Shown: one piece after another, positions 1 through 6,378 of the stretch
Layout: the number at the start of each line of letters is the position of its first letter
Numbering within the stretch: the stretch's first letter is position 1
DNA from: CAZYAK01 sp964403335
Lineage (GTDB): Bacteria; Patescibacteriota; Gracilibacteria; Peribacterales; Peribacteraceae
NCBI GenBank assembly: GCA_964403335.1
Contig: CAYOFI010000008.1
Span: 1 to 64,000, forward strand
Direction: 5' to 3'
Length of the DNA: 64,000 bases
Notes under the pieces: generated by a model
What the model saw: only the letters and a program-made list of their open reading frames with translations
Databases searched by the model: none
What the model was told of the DNA's origin: nothing
Program-made: the position numbers and the translations under genes

Positions 1-75
1 CGGCACCATCCGGCTTCGTGCCCTCTGGGGCACTACGCCGCGATGGTTGGTCATTCATGAGTATGCATCGCGCCG

Positions 76-267
76 CTAATCTGGAGGGAGCGGGGGGCCG
101 TTGTACCCGAATTGCGGCAGAGGCACATTGTTTTTTCTGATGCGATCCGCAGTGGCCTTGCACCTCTCCACCAGGGCAGCATTCACTGCCGCCGCATTGT
201 CATGTTCTGGTTTACCCGCCGACTCCGGTTCCGGCGGGTCATTCGTTGCTCGCGGAACATCTGTCAT
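76..267 (-). CDS. hypothetical protein, 63 aa
   Basis: I do not recognise this small protein. It begins MTDVPRATND, has an acidic Pro/Glu/Asn-rich first third, one short amphipathic helix in the middle with several Arg/Lys, and a Pro-rich tail ending PPLPPD. It has no signal peptide or membrane segment. The reading frame stays open upstream to 429, but that extension overlaps the preceding gene and is low complexity, so the ATG at 267 is preferred. It lies 38 nt downstream of the 306-767 gene on the same strand, and both proteins start MTD, so co-transcription is likely. Confidence 0.45.
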   Translation of the reverse strand: MTDVPRATNDPPEPESAGKPEHDNAAAVNAALVERCKATADRIRKNNVPLPQFGYNGPPLPPD

Positions 268-305
268 ATGGCGGAGTGTATCAGGGAACGCATACGCAAA
301 ACCCC

Positions 306-767
306 CTACTTCTGTGTATCTTTTTTCAGGAGAGGGGCCTGGGTTTTGGCGGACGCATCTTGGTAATACTTTACGGCAATGCCTGTGCCGATGGTCGCGA
401 CAGTCAGCAGGATGGCGATGATCTCCCATATTCTGCTTCTTTCACGTTGAATCGTTTGCGGAGGAGCCGGCTCCGGTTCTTCCATACGCAGCCGCACTCC
501 AAAACGATCCTCAAACTTTGCCAAAGAAACCCATTCTCCACTATTGCTTTGGAAAACTCTGCGCACCGTCCGTCCCAGGTACATGACCAGGCATTCGGAT
601 CGGTCTTCAGACAGGAAAAGAATCGCCCACTGCGCTCCCATCTTATCCGTGAATTCTACGGCAGGTTGTAAGCGGTAGGTTCCGCTTTTTGTAAGAACCC
701 CTTTAGGAATGTGCACGACCGGCGGTCCGTGTTCCGGTGTCTCATATTCATCTGGTCTGTCAGTCAT
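306..767 (-). CDS. hypothetical protein with C-terminal membrane anchor, 153 aa
   Basis: Unrecognised protein. Residues 1-100 are soluble and beta-rich (starting MTDRPDEYETPEHG); residues about 105-112 are basic (RERSR), and residues 113-133 form one hydrophobic helix (WEIIAILLTVATIGTGIAV) followed by a short Lys-rich tail. This is a tail-anchored layout with the bulk of the protein at the N-terminus. It is divergent from the mgtE-type gene, and a perfect 7-bp-arm palindrome at 787-802 lies between the two. It probably forms an operon with the 63-residue gene downstream. Confidence 0.55.
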   Translation of the reverse strand: MTDRPDEYETPEHGPPVVHIPKGVLTKSGTYRLQPAVEFTDKMGAQWAILFLSEDRSECLVMYLGRTVRRVFQSNSGEWVSLAKFEDRFGVRLRMEEPEPAPPQTIQRERSRIWEIIAILLTVATIGTGIAVKYYQDASAKTQAPLLKKDTQK

Positions 768-786
768 TGGCCTATGCTGGGGATTT

Positions 787-802
787 TTTGACTGAAGTCA
801 AA
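787..802. promoter_or_regulatory. palindrome between divergent genes
   Basis: TTTGACT-GA-AGTCAAA is a perfect inverted repeat with 7-bp arms, in the space between the 306-767 gene and the mgtE-type gene. It could be an operator, but no cognate regulator is visible. Confidence 0.3.
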
Positions 803-836
803 CATTCATCGCGGCGAACAGCAATAACCTCTCTGC

Positions 837-842
837 TACACT
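837..842 (+). promoter_or_regulatory. -10 box of mgtE-type gene
   Basis: TACACT lies 8 nt before the in-frame GTG at 851. The TANNNT box close to the start codon matches the pattern seen at many genes in this window and helped set the start. Confidence 0.5.
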
Positions 843-850
843 TCCTCTCC

Positions 851-1897
851 GTGAAGCGAAGGACGCCAGTACGATCGCGCACGGAAACACGTTGGCCCGC
901 CGATTCGGCCGGACAGCGCATGAGTACGCGCGTGCCCGTGGTGGGGACGAACATCACGATCGGCGAGATTCATGAATTGCTCACGCGCAAGCATAAATCG
1001 ATCGAGACTCTTCATTACGTCTACGTCGTCGATGACAGTAAAAAATTGACGGGTGTCCTGTCCATTCGCGAGGTCTTCGCGTTCAAACACACCGCCAGAG
1101 CCGGCGATGTGTGCACGCGCAAAAAACTCGTGACGGTGCATGCGACGACGCCACAAGAACGCGTGGCGTATCTCGCGCTCAAACACGGCATCAAGGCCGT
1201 GCCCGTCGTGGATGACGATCATCAATTTTTAGGCGCGATCCCCAGCGATGAACTTTTACACATTCTCTACCGCGAGACGCACAAAGATTTATTGCAGCGC
1301 GCGGGTATCCATCCCTCGCACCCGCCATTCGGAAACGTCCTGACCATGTCGATCCGGTCGTCCATCTTGCACCGCTTGCCGTGGCTTTTGATCGGGCTGA
1401 CGGGCGGGGTGCTCGCGGCACGGGTCGTCACGTCTTTCGAGCACACGCTCCAGCAAAATCTGATTCTGGCTGCGTACATTCCGCTGATCGTCTACATGAG
1501 CGATGCCGTCGGGACGCAGATGGAAGCGTTCATCATCCGCGACCTGGCCATGGACCGGAAACTGCCGTTCCTCCGGTATGCATTCCGGCAATTTTTGGTG
1601 GTCGCCAGCATTGCCGTCCTGTCGTCGATCTTCCTGATGGGGCTCAGTTATCTGCTCTACCGCGACGCGGCGATCAGCGGCGTTCTCAGCCTTGCCATGG
1701 GAGCCGCCGTCATTTCTTCCATCGTCACGGGTCTTNNNNNNNNNNNNNNNNNNNNNNNNNNNNNNNNNNNNNNNNNNNNNNNNNNNNNNNNNNNNNNNNN
1801 GGACCCCGCAAACGCCAGCGGCCCGTTGGCGACGATCATCCAGGATATTCTGAGTTTGCTGCTGTATTTCTCCATCGCGACAGTTCTTTTGCGGTAG
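851..1897 (+). CDS. mgtE: magnesium transporter, MgtE family (interrupted by an N run)
   Basis: Mg2+ channel/transporter of the inner membrane. An MgtE-like ADSAG-x-x-M segment is followed by two CBS domains (roughly residues 30-145) that sense cytosolic Mg2+, then the transmembrane MgtE domain with about five helices. The typical TM segment DAVGTQMEAFIIRDLA and the last-helix signature DPANASGPL are both visible. The 65 N at 1736-1800 replace about 22 residues just before DPANASG, a size that fits the family, so the gene is probably intact. The GTG at 851 is chosen because TACACT lies 8 nt upstream; an ATG at 737 would overlap the divergent gene and an ATG at 920 would cut the conserved ADSAG segment. 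Confidence 0.85.
   Translation: MKRRTPVRSRTETRWPADSAGQRMSTRVPVVGTNITIGEIHELLTRKHKSIETLHYVYVVDDSKKLTGVLSIREVFAFKHTARAGDVCTRKKLVTVHATTPQERVAYLALKHGIKAVPVVDDDHQFLGAIPSDELLHILYRETHKDLLQRAGIHPSHPPFGNVLTMSIRSSILHRLPWLLIGLTGGVLAARVVTSFEHTLQQNLILAAYIPLIVYMSDAVGTQMEAFIIRDLAMDRKLPFLRYAFRQFLVVASIAVLSSIFLMGLSYLLYRDAAISGVLSLAMGAAVISSIVTGLXXXXXXXXXXXXXXXXXXXXXXDPANASGPLATIIQDILSLLLYFSIATVLLR
1736..1800. other. assembly gap (65 N) inside mgtE
   Basis: Unknown bases between TM helices of the MgtE domain. Flanking sequence on both sides matches the family without duplication, so this looks like a genuine short gap. Confidence 0.95.
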
Positions 1898-1957
1898 TCG
1901 CTTGCCCGCTTGAGTCCGTTCTCTGTATCGTGGCGGGGCTTTCTTCCACCTTTGCCC

Positions 1958-2587
1958 ATGATCACGTTTGATTCCATCGACGCCCTCATCGCCCAAAAAA
2001 GCCTCCTCAAGCATCCGTTCTATCAGTTGTGGAGCAAGGGTGCACTCACATTGGAAGATTTGAAAGTCTACGCCAAAGAGTATTTTCACCTGGTCGACAG
2101 AATTCCGGGTGTTGTTGCTCGTGTGCGCGATCGCGCGACCGATGCCGGGATGCGTGCGCAGATTGAAGAGAACGTGCAGGAGGAGCAGGAGCATGTGGAA
2201 TTGTGGAAGCGCTTTGCGAAGAGTCTTGGTATCAGCGAATCTGAACTGACTGCTCACATCCCGTCCGCAAAAGTACAGAGTGCAGTCACGTCACTCGAAG
2301 CTTTGGCCGAGAAGAGTTATGTCGATGGACTCGTCGCCATGTATTCCTTGGAAGCGGAACTTCCGAAGATTGCGGAGACGAAAATGCATGGGCTGAAGGA
2401 GTTTTACGGCCTGGATTCCGAGGATGCGCAGATCTATTTTGAGGAGCACTTGAAGGAAGAAAAGCACATCGCCGTATGGCGCCAGGCGCAGTTGAATGAC
2501 AGCGCGGAGGCATCGGCAAATGCGTCGTTGGATGCGCAGAATTTGGTGCTGGATGCGGTGTGTGAGGCGAGAGGGATTGCTTGCTAA
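1958..2587 (+). CDS. CADD/TenA/PqqC-superfamily di-metal helical protein
   Basis: Predicted all-helical heme-oxygenase-fold protein of 209 aa resembling Chlamydia CADD and the TenA/PqqC superfamily. The carboxylate/His metal ligands are visible in EENVQEEQEHVELW (middle) and HLKEEKHIAVW (near residue 165), and an acidic cluster is seen around EAELPKIAETK. CADD-type enzymes make p-aminobenzoate for folate by modifying their own Tyr; whether this protein does so is inference. The ATG at 1958 (MITFDSID) begins the family fold, and an upstream extension to 1910 is low quality. The gene is followed by a GAGATC-type hairpin and then the dehydrogenase gene. Confidence 0.75.
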   Translation: MITFDSIDALIAQKSLLKHPFYQLWSKGALTLEDLKVYAKEYFHLVDRIPGVVARVRDRATDAGMRAQIEENVQEEQEHVELWKRFAKSLGISESELTAHIPSAKVQSAVTSLEALAEKSYVDGLVAMYSLEAELPKIAETKMHGLKEFYGLDSEDAQIYFEEHLKEEKHIAVWRQAQLNDSAEASANASLDAQNLVLDAVCEARGIAC

Positions 2588-2693
2588 AGGAGATCGAGGA
2601 GATCAAGGGCGTCAAAGAGATCAAAGAAGTATGAAGCACGGGTGCTTCTGCTTCTTTGATCTCCTCGATCTCTTTGATCTCTTTGATCTCTTT
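2588..2693. repeat. GAGATC-word intergenic hairpin, copy A
   Basis: A left arm of tandem degenerate GAGATCAAG/GAGATCGAG words is followed, after a short spacer, by a complementary CTTTGATCT/CTCGATCTC arm, giving a long imperfect hairpin. Its right arm also supplies a spurious Leu/Phe/Asp-rich N-terminal extension in front of the dehydrogenase. Similar units occur at 43341, 58093 and 60602. Confidence 0.85.
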
Positions 2694-2697
2694 CCCG

Positions 2698-2703
2698 TAT
2701 CCT
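2698..2703 (+). promoter_or_regulatory. -10 box of gdh
   Basis: TATCCT lies exactly 6 nt before the ATG at 2710, predicting transcription from the A of the start codon. Confidence 0.5.
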
Positions 2704-2709
2704 CCTTCC

Positions 2710-3999
2710 ATGAACACATCCAACACCCCCTACACGCGTTTTCAGAAGAACCTTGAGGAGACGATGGACATGCTCAAGTTTTCCGATGCCGAACGTCGGA
2801 TGCTCTTGGAGCCGCAGCATATTCACAAAAAAGATATTACGGTGAAGAAGGATGACGGGTCGACGGTGTCGTTCCCCGCGTTCCGTGTACAGCACAACAA
2901 TGCGCGCGGGCCGTATAAGGGCGGCATCCGGTTCCATCCCGCGGCGGATGAAGATGAGGTGAAGGCGTTGGCGGCGTTGATGTCGATCAAGACCGCGGTC
3001 GTCGGCATTCCGTTCGGGGGAGCCAAAGGCGGCGTGCAGTTCAAGCCCAAAGAATTTTCCAAGAAAGAGATTCAGGCCGTTGCTCGTGCCTATGTGCGCG
3101 CGTTCTCCGATCACTTGGGAGCGGACATCGATTGCCCTGCCCCGGACGTGAACACGAACCCGGACATCATGGCGTGGATGCGCGACGAATATGAAAAAAT
3201 CACGAACTCGTATGCGCCGGCGATGATTACGGGCAAACCGCTCAGTTTCGGCGGATCCCGCGGCCGCGATATCGCGACGGCGCGCGGCGGATTTTTTATT
3301 CTCCAAGAGATGGTGGAGGGGGAGGGCTTGGATCCCAAAGATCTGCGCGTGGTCATCCAAGGTTTCGGCAATGCCGGCGGCACGATGGCGCACATGCTCC
3401 AGTCCGCGGGCTACGCCGTTGTCGCGGTCTCGGACTCGCAAGGCGGTATCTATTCCGAAGAAGGCCTGGATACGATCCGTATCGAGAAGTACAAACAGAA
3501 GACGGGCTCCGTGACGGGCGAGTATTGCCAAGGGTCGGTGTGTGATGTTCAGAAGATGAAGATGGATAACGTCCGCCAAGTCAGCAACGAAGAATTGCTG
3601 GAGCTGCCTTGCGATATTTTGATCCCCGCGGCGCTCGATAATGTCATCAATGAGAAAAACGCGGATAAGATTCAGGCACGGTATATCCTCGAATTAGCCA
3701 ATGGTCCGACGACTCCGGAAGCCGATGCCATTCTGCAAGGCAAGAAAGTCCGCGTGCTGCCCGACGTGCTTGCGAATGCGGGAGGTGTGACGGTCAGTTA
3801 CTTTGAGTGGTGCCAAGGCCGCAGCGGCGAGCAGTGGACGGATGAAAAAGTCGACGCCGAACTCAAGCGCGTCATCTTAGACGGCTACAAAGCTGTGCGC
3901 CGCGAAGTGCATCGCCGCAAAGTGAGTTACCGTCAGGCAGCCTTCATTGTAGGAGTTCAGCGCATTGTGGAAGCAATGAGAGTCCGAGGGTGGGCGTGA
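2710..3999 (+). CDS. gdhA: Glu/Leu/Phe/Val-type dehydrogenase (glutamate dehydrogenase)
   Basis: Oxidative deamination of L-glutamate to 2-oxoglutarate with NAD(P), or the reverse amination; a cytoplasmic hexamer in this family. The 429-aa length is typical. Visible motifs are the substrate-binding segment GPYKGGIRFHP, the catalytic-Lys segment PFGGAKGGVQ (around residue 105), PAPDVNTNPDIM, and the Rossmann loop GFGNAGG (about residue 220). The start at 2710 is set by family alignment and by TATCCT 6 nt upstream; upstream codons come from the repeat hairpin. It may be one of few nitrogen-assimilation steps in a reduced genome; cofactor choice cannot be read by eye. Confidence 0.93.
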   Translation: MNTSNTPYTRFQKNLEETMDMLKFSDAERRMLLEPQHIHKKDITVKKDDGSTVSFPAFRVQHNNARGPYKGGIRFHPAADEDEVKALAALMSIKTAVVGIPFGGAKGGVQFKPKEFSKKEIQAVARAYVRAFSDHLGADIDCPAPDVNTNPDIMAWMRDEYEKITNSYAPAMITGKPLSFGGSRGRDIATARGGFFILQEMVEGEGLDPKDLRVVIQGFGNAGGTMAHMLQSAGYAVVAVSDSQGGIYSEEGLDTIRIEKYKQKTGSVTGEYCQGSVCDVQKMKMDNVRQVSNEELLELPCDILIPAALDNVINEKNADKIQARYILELANGPTTPEADAILQGKKVRVLPDVLANAGGVTVSYFEWCQGRSGEQWTDEKVDAELKRVILDGYKAVRREVHRRKVSYRQAAFIVGVQRIVEAMRVRGWA

Positions 4000-4000
4000 A

Positions 4001-4068
4001 GAAACCAGAAACCAAAAGCCAGAAACCAGGTCAAAATCTGGCTTTTGGTTTCTGGCTTTTGGCTTCTT
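4001..4068. repeat. CCAGAAACC-word hairpin, copy A
   Basis: The left arm, built of ACCAGAAACCAAAAGCC words, pairs with a right arm TGGCTTTTGGTTTCTGG. It begins 1 nt after the dehydrogenase stop codon and may act as its terminator. Copies with the same words lie at 5824, 23771 and 51517. Confidence 0.8.
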
Positions 4069-4102
4069 CGACTAAGATGAATTCACACATTTTACGCCCT
4101 CT

Positions 4103-5029
4103 ATGTTCGACACCATCATCATCGGCCTTGGTTGCGCCGGATACACCGCGGCCATCTACAGTGCGCGCTATAAATTGAAGACGCTTCTGGTGGGTGCCGA
4201 GGAAGGGGGGATGGGCAACACGGCAGCGGAAGTCGGCAACTGGCCGGGGGAGATTGAAATCCGCGGACCGGATTTGATGGAGAAGATGAAAAACCACGCG
4301 CAGAGTTTTGAGGAAGTGACATTCAAAATCGCGCGCGTCGAGAGCATCGAAAAAATAGACGGCGGATTCCGTCTGCACATGGAAGGAGGTGAAACTGTCG
4401 AAGGGAAAACTGTTATCTTGGCCACGGGCTCCAACAAGCGGCATTTGGGAGTGAAGGGTGAGGAAGAATTCTCGGGCAAAGGTGTGACGTACTGTGCGAC
4501 GTGCGATGCGTTTTTCTACAAAAAGAAGACCGTCGCCGTCATCGGAGGAGGGGACAGTGCTGTGGAAGGAGCAGCCATCGCCGCGCAGGTGGCTGCAAAG
4601 GTCTACCTCATTCACCGCCGCAAAGATTTCCGTGCGGAGCCGTATTGGATCGACAAAGTGAAAGCCAAAGACAATATCGTCTTCGTGCTGGAAAACGAGA
4701 TCACGGAGGTTCTTGGAAAAGAGCGCGTGACGGGTGTGCGCTTGAAGACTCCGTTCGAGGGACAGTCGGAACTGACGCTCGACGGTGTGTTCATCGAAGT
4801 CGGGTCGGACCCGGCCACGTGGTTGGCGACGAAGCTGGGGGCGGAGGTCGACGCAAAGGGTTATTTGAAAGTGGATGCTGCGCAGCAGACAACGGTCCCG
4901 GGGCTGTTTGGGGCGGGGGATGTGACCAATGCCAGCAATCACTTCGCGCAGTTCGTGACGGCGGCGGGGGAGGCGGGGGTGGCGGCCAACAGCGTCTTCA
5001 ATTATTTGTCCGGTTCCCACGGTGCCTAA
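4103..5029 (+). CDS. trxB: thioredoxin-disulfide reductase
   Basis: FAD flavoenzyme moving electrons from NADPH to thioredoxin or a related disulfide carrier in the cytoplasm. The 308 aa carry an N-terminal FAD dinucleotide motif GLGCAGYTAAIYSAR, the redox-active CATC pair near residue 132-135, the NADPH motif GGGDSAVEGA with HRRKDFRA downstream, and the C-terminal FAD motif GLFGAGDVTN. All key residues are present. The stop overlaps the GTG start of the following membrane protein gene by 8 nt, suggesting translational coupling. Confidence 0.93.
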   Translation: MFDTIIIGLGCAGYTAAIYSARYKLKTLLVGAEEGGMGNTAAEVGNWPGEIEIRGPDLMEKMKNHAQSFEEVTFKIARVESIEKIDGGFRLHMEGGETVEGKTVILATGSNKRHLGVKGEEEFSGKGVTYCATCDAFFYKKKTVAVIGGGDSAVEGAAIAAQVAAKVYLIHRRKDFRAEPYWIDKVKAKDNIVFVLENEITEVLGKERVTGVRLKTPFEGQSELTLDGVFIEVGSDPATWLATKLGAEVDAKGYLKVDAAQQTTVPGLFGAGDVTNASNHFAQFVTAAGEAGVAANSVFNYLSGSHGA

Positions 5030-5609
5030 CGCGTGGATCCTGCTGCCCGGCGTGCTCACGCTGGCCGGGCACTTTTACTACGTGCGGTCCATCCTTCGCG
5101 GCAACACGCATCCCAGCCGGGTGACGTGGTGGATTTGGACCGCAGTGGGGGTATTGCTCTGCGCCACGTATTACGATCTGGGGGGCAGGGCGGCATTGGG
5201 GATGGCGGTCGGGGGCTTGGGCGGCCAAATTCTGGTGGCCTCGCTGTCACTCAAATACGGCCGCGGCGGCATGACGGGCGTGGACTGGGTGTCGATCGCA
5301 GGAGCCGCTGTTGCCCTGTTGCTGTGGGCGTTCTTTCCGCCGGCGTTTCCGCATATGCTGCTCCTGCTCATCGATTTTTTCGGGTGGATTCCCACGTTCC
5401 GCAAAGTCTTGGTCCATCCCCGGTCCGAAACCGTGTCCGCATGGGCATTATGGTCGCTGGGAGCGGCTATATCCTTGTTATTGGCTACGGACGGCAACTT
5501 TTGGGACATTCCGTTTCCGCTGTATTTGCTCGTATCCAACGTCGCCATCGTGCTGGTAATACTGCGGTTCAAGTTCCGCCCGCCGCGTATCAGTTCACCC
5601 CTTGCATAA
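5022..5609 (+). CDS. membrane protein with internal duplication, PQ-loop/SWEET-like
   Basis: A 195-aa polytopic membrane protein with about six to seven hydrophobic segments and a GTG start inside the trxB 3' end. Two related units can be seen: FYYVRSILRGNTHPSRVTWW near residue 18 and WIPTFRKVLVHPRSETVSAW near residue 122. Each is a helix ending in a His-Pro-Arg/Ser turn followed by an aromatic helix. This duplicated architecture resembles PQ-loop/SemiSWEET transporters, but the PQ pair itself is replaced by HP, so the assignment is tentative. Substrate unknown. Coupling to trxB is clear from the overlap. Confidence 0.6.
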   Translation: MPNAWILLPGVLTLAGHFYYVRSILRGNTHPSRVTWWIWTAVGVLLCATYYDLGGRAALGMAVGGLGGQILVASLSLKYGRGGMTGVDWVSIAGAAVALLLWAFFPPAFPHMLLLLIDFFGWIPTFRKVLVHPRSETVSAWALWSLGAAISLLLATDGNFWDIPFPLYLLVSNVAIVLVILRFKFRPPRISSPLA

Positions 5610-5624
5610 GGGGCCATACATCAG

Positions 5625-5630
5625 TACAGT
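5625..5630 (+). promoter_or_regulatory. -10 box of bL33-like gene
   Basis: TACAGT 9 nt before the ATG at 5640. Confidence 0.35.
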
Positions 5631-5639
5631 ACATGGGCT

Positions 5640-5825
5640 ATGCCTCGTGGAAAGCGTACTGTCTTTTTCGGCTCTTGCACCGTTTGCGCCCGCCGCGTGA
5701 CCACCACGCGCCTGCACAAGCAAAAGGACGGTGTCTCCTGGAAGGATTTCAAAATCTCCAAATATTGCAGCGACTGCCGCCAGCGTCAGCCTATTAAATT
5801 GAAGGAGGAACGCCACTCCGCGTAA
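5640..5825 (+). CDS. rpmG: small CxxC zinc-ribbon protein, probably ribosomal protein bL33
   Basis: A 61-aa basic protein with two Cys pairs (SCTVCARR near residue 12 and KYCSDCRQ near residue 41) and a Lys/Arg-rich tail. The order, a short basic N-terminus, CxxC, a Thr/basic middle, KYCxxC and a basic tail, matches zinc-binding forms of large-subunit protein bL33. Divergence is high and another zinc-ribbon protein cannot be excluded. It sits alone between the membrane protein and the Nudix gene and is followed by a CCAGAAACC-word hairpin ending in a T run. Confidence 0.55.
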   Translation: MPRGKRTVFFGSCTVCARRVTTTRLHKQKDGVSWKDFKISKYCSDCRQRQPIKLKEERHSA

Positions 5826-5889
5826 GAAACCAAAGACCAAATGACAGAGGCCAGGTCCTGGCTTTTGATTTCTGGCTTCTGGTTTTTTT
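5824..5889. repeat. CCAGAAACC-word hairpin, copy B, terminator-like
   Basis: A left arm of AAACCAAAGACC-type words pairs with a right arm GATTTCTGGCTTCTGG and ends in a run of seven T, the layout of an intrinsic terminator for the bL33-like gene. Confidence 0.7.
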
Positions 5890-5894
5890 GCATC

Positions 5895-5900
5895 TATACT
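5895..5900 (+). promoter_or_regulatory. -10 box of Nudix gene
   Basis: TATACT 9 nt before the ATG at 5910. Confidence 0.45.
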
Positions 5901-5909
5901 TTCTTCGTG

Positions 5910-6377
5910 ATGAACGATATTTACCGCCAGGCGGCGTCTCTGCTTGTGCTCAGGCCGCGTCCGGGCGTGGATTCGACGTACGATCTGTTGCTGCTGCACA
6001 AACCCCGCAAGCGCGATGCGTGGCAATTGCCCCAGGGAGGCGTGGAGGCGGGGGAGACTGTGGAGCAGGCTGCCTTGCGTGAATTGCAGGAAGAAGCGGG
6101 TATCAATACGGCGACGGTTTTGGGAGTGAGTGAAAAGGTGTATCAGTACGATTTCCCGTCGTCTTTCCGCCGTTTTCGGCCGGACAACGTCAAAGGCCAG
6201 CAGATCGGGTTTGTGTTGGCCAAAGTTCCCGCAAATACCGTCGTCCGCGTGGATGACAATGAAATCGACGGCCACGTGTGGATCGGCATCGATGAACTGG
6301 GCAACTATATCCGCCGAACGGAATACACCGACTTGATTCGGGGGTTGTATGAAGAGGCGCTGCAGCTCAGTCGATAG
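5910..6377 (+). CDS. Nudix hydrolase, RppH-like
   Basis: Hydrolase of nucleoside diphosphate-linked substrates. The 155 aa contain a complete Nudix box from about residue 43 (GGVEAGETVEQAALRELQEE, then AG), and the preceding WQLPQGG plus the later KGQQIGFVL resemble RppH, which removes pyrophosphate from mRNA 5' ends. In a genome with many predicted leaderless 5'-triphosphate mRNAs an RppH role would be relevant, but that is inference. The ATG at 5910 is chosen because TATACT lies 9 nt upstream. The stop abuts the convergent caspase-like gene with 1 nt between. Confidence 0.85.
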   Translation: MNDIYRQAASLLVLRPRPGVDSTYDLLLLHKPRKRDAWQLPQGGVEAGETVEQAALRELQEEAGINTATVLGVSEKVYQYDFPSSFRRFRPDNVKGQQIGFVLAKVPANTVVRVDDNEIDGHVWIGIDELGNYIRRTEYTDLIRGLYEEALQLSR

Positions 6378-6378
6378 A

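Noticed and set aside
1736..1800. mgtE treated as a pseudogene because of unknown bases
   Set aside because: Flanking motifs are in the same frame and the gap size matches the expected residues, so an intact gene is more likely.
2584..2710. Leu/Phe/Asp-rich N-terminal extension in front of gdh
   Set aside because: It is the translated right arm of a GAGATC-word hairpin; the -10 box and family alignment place the start at 2710.
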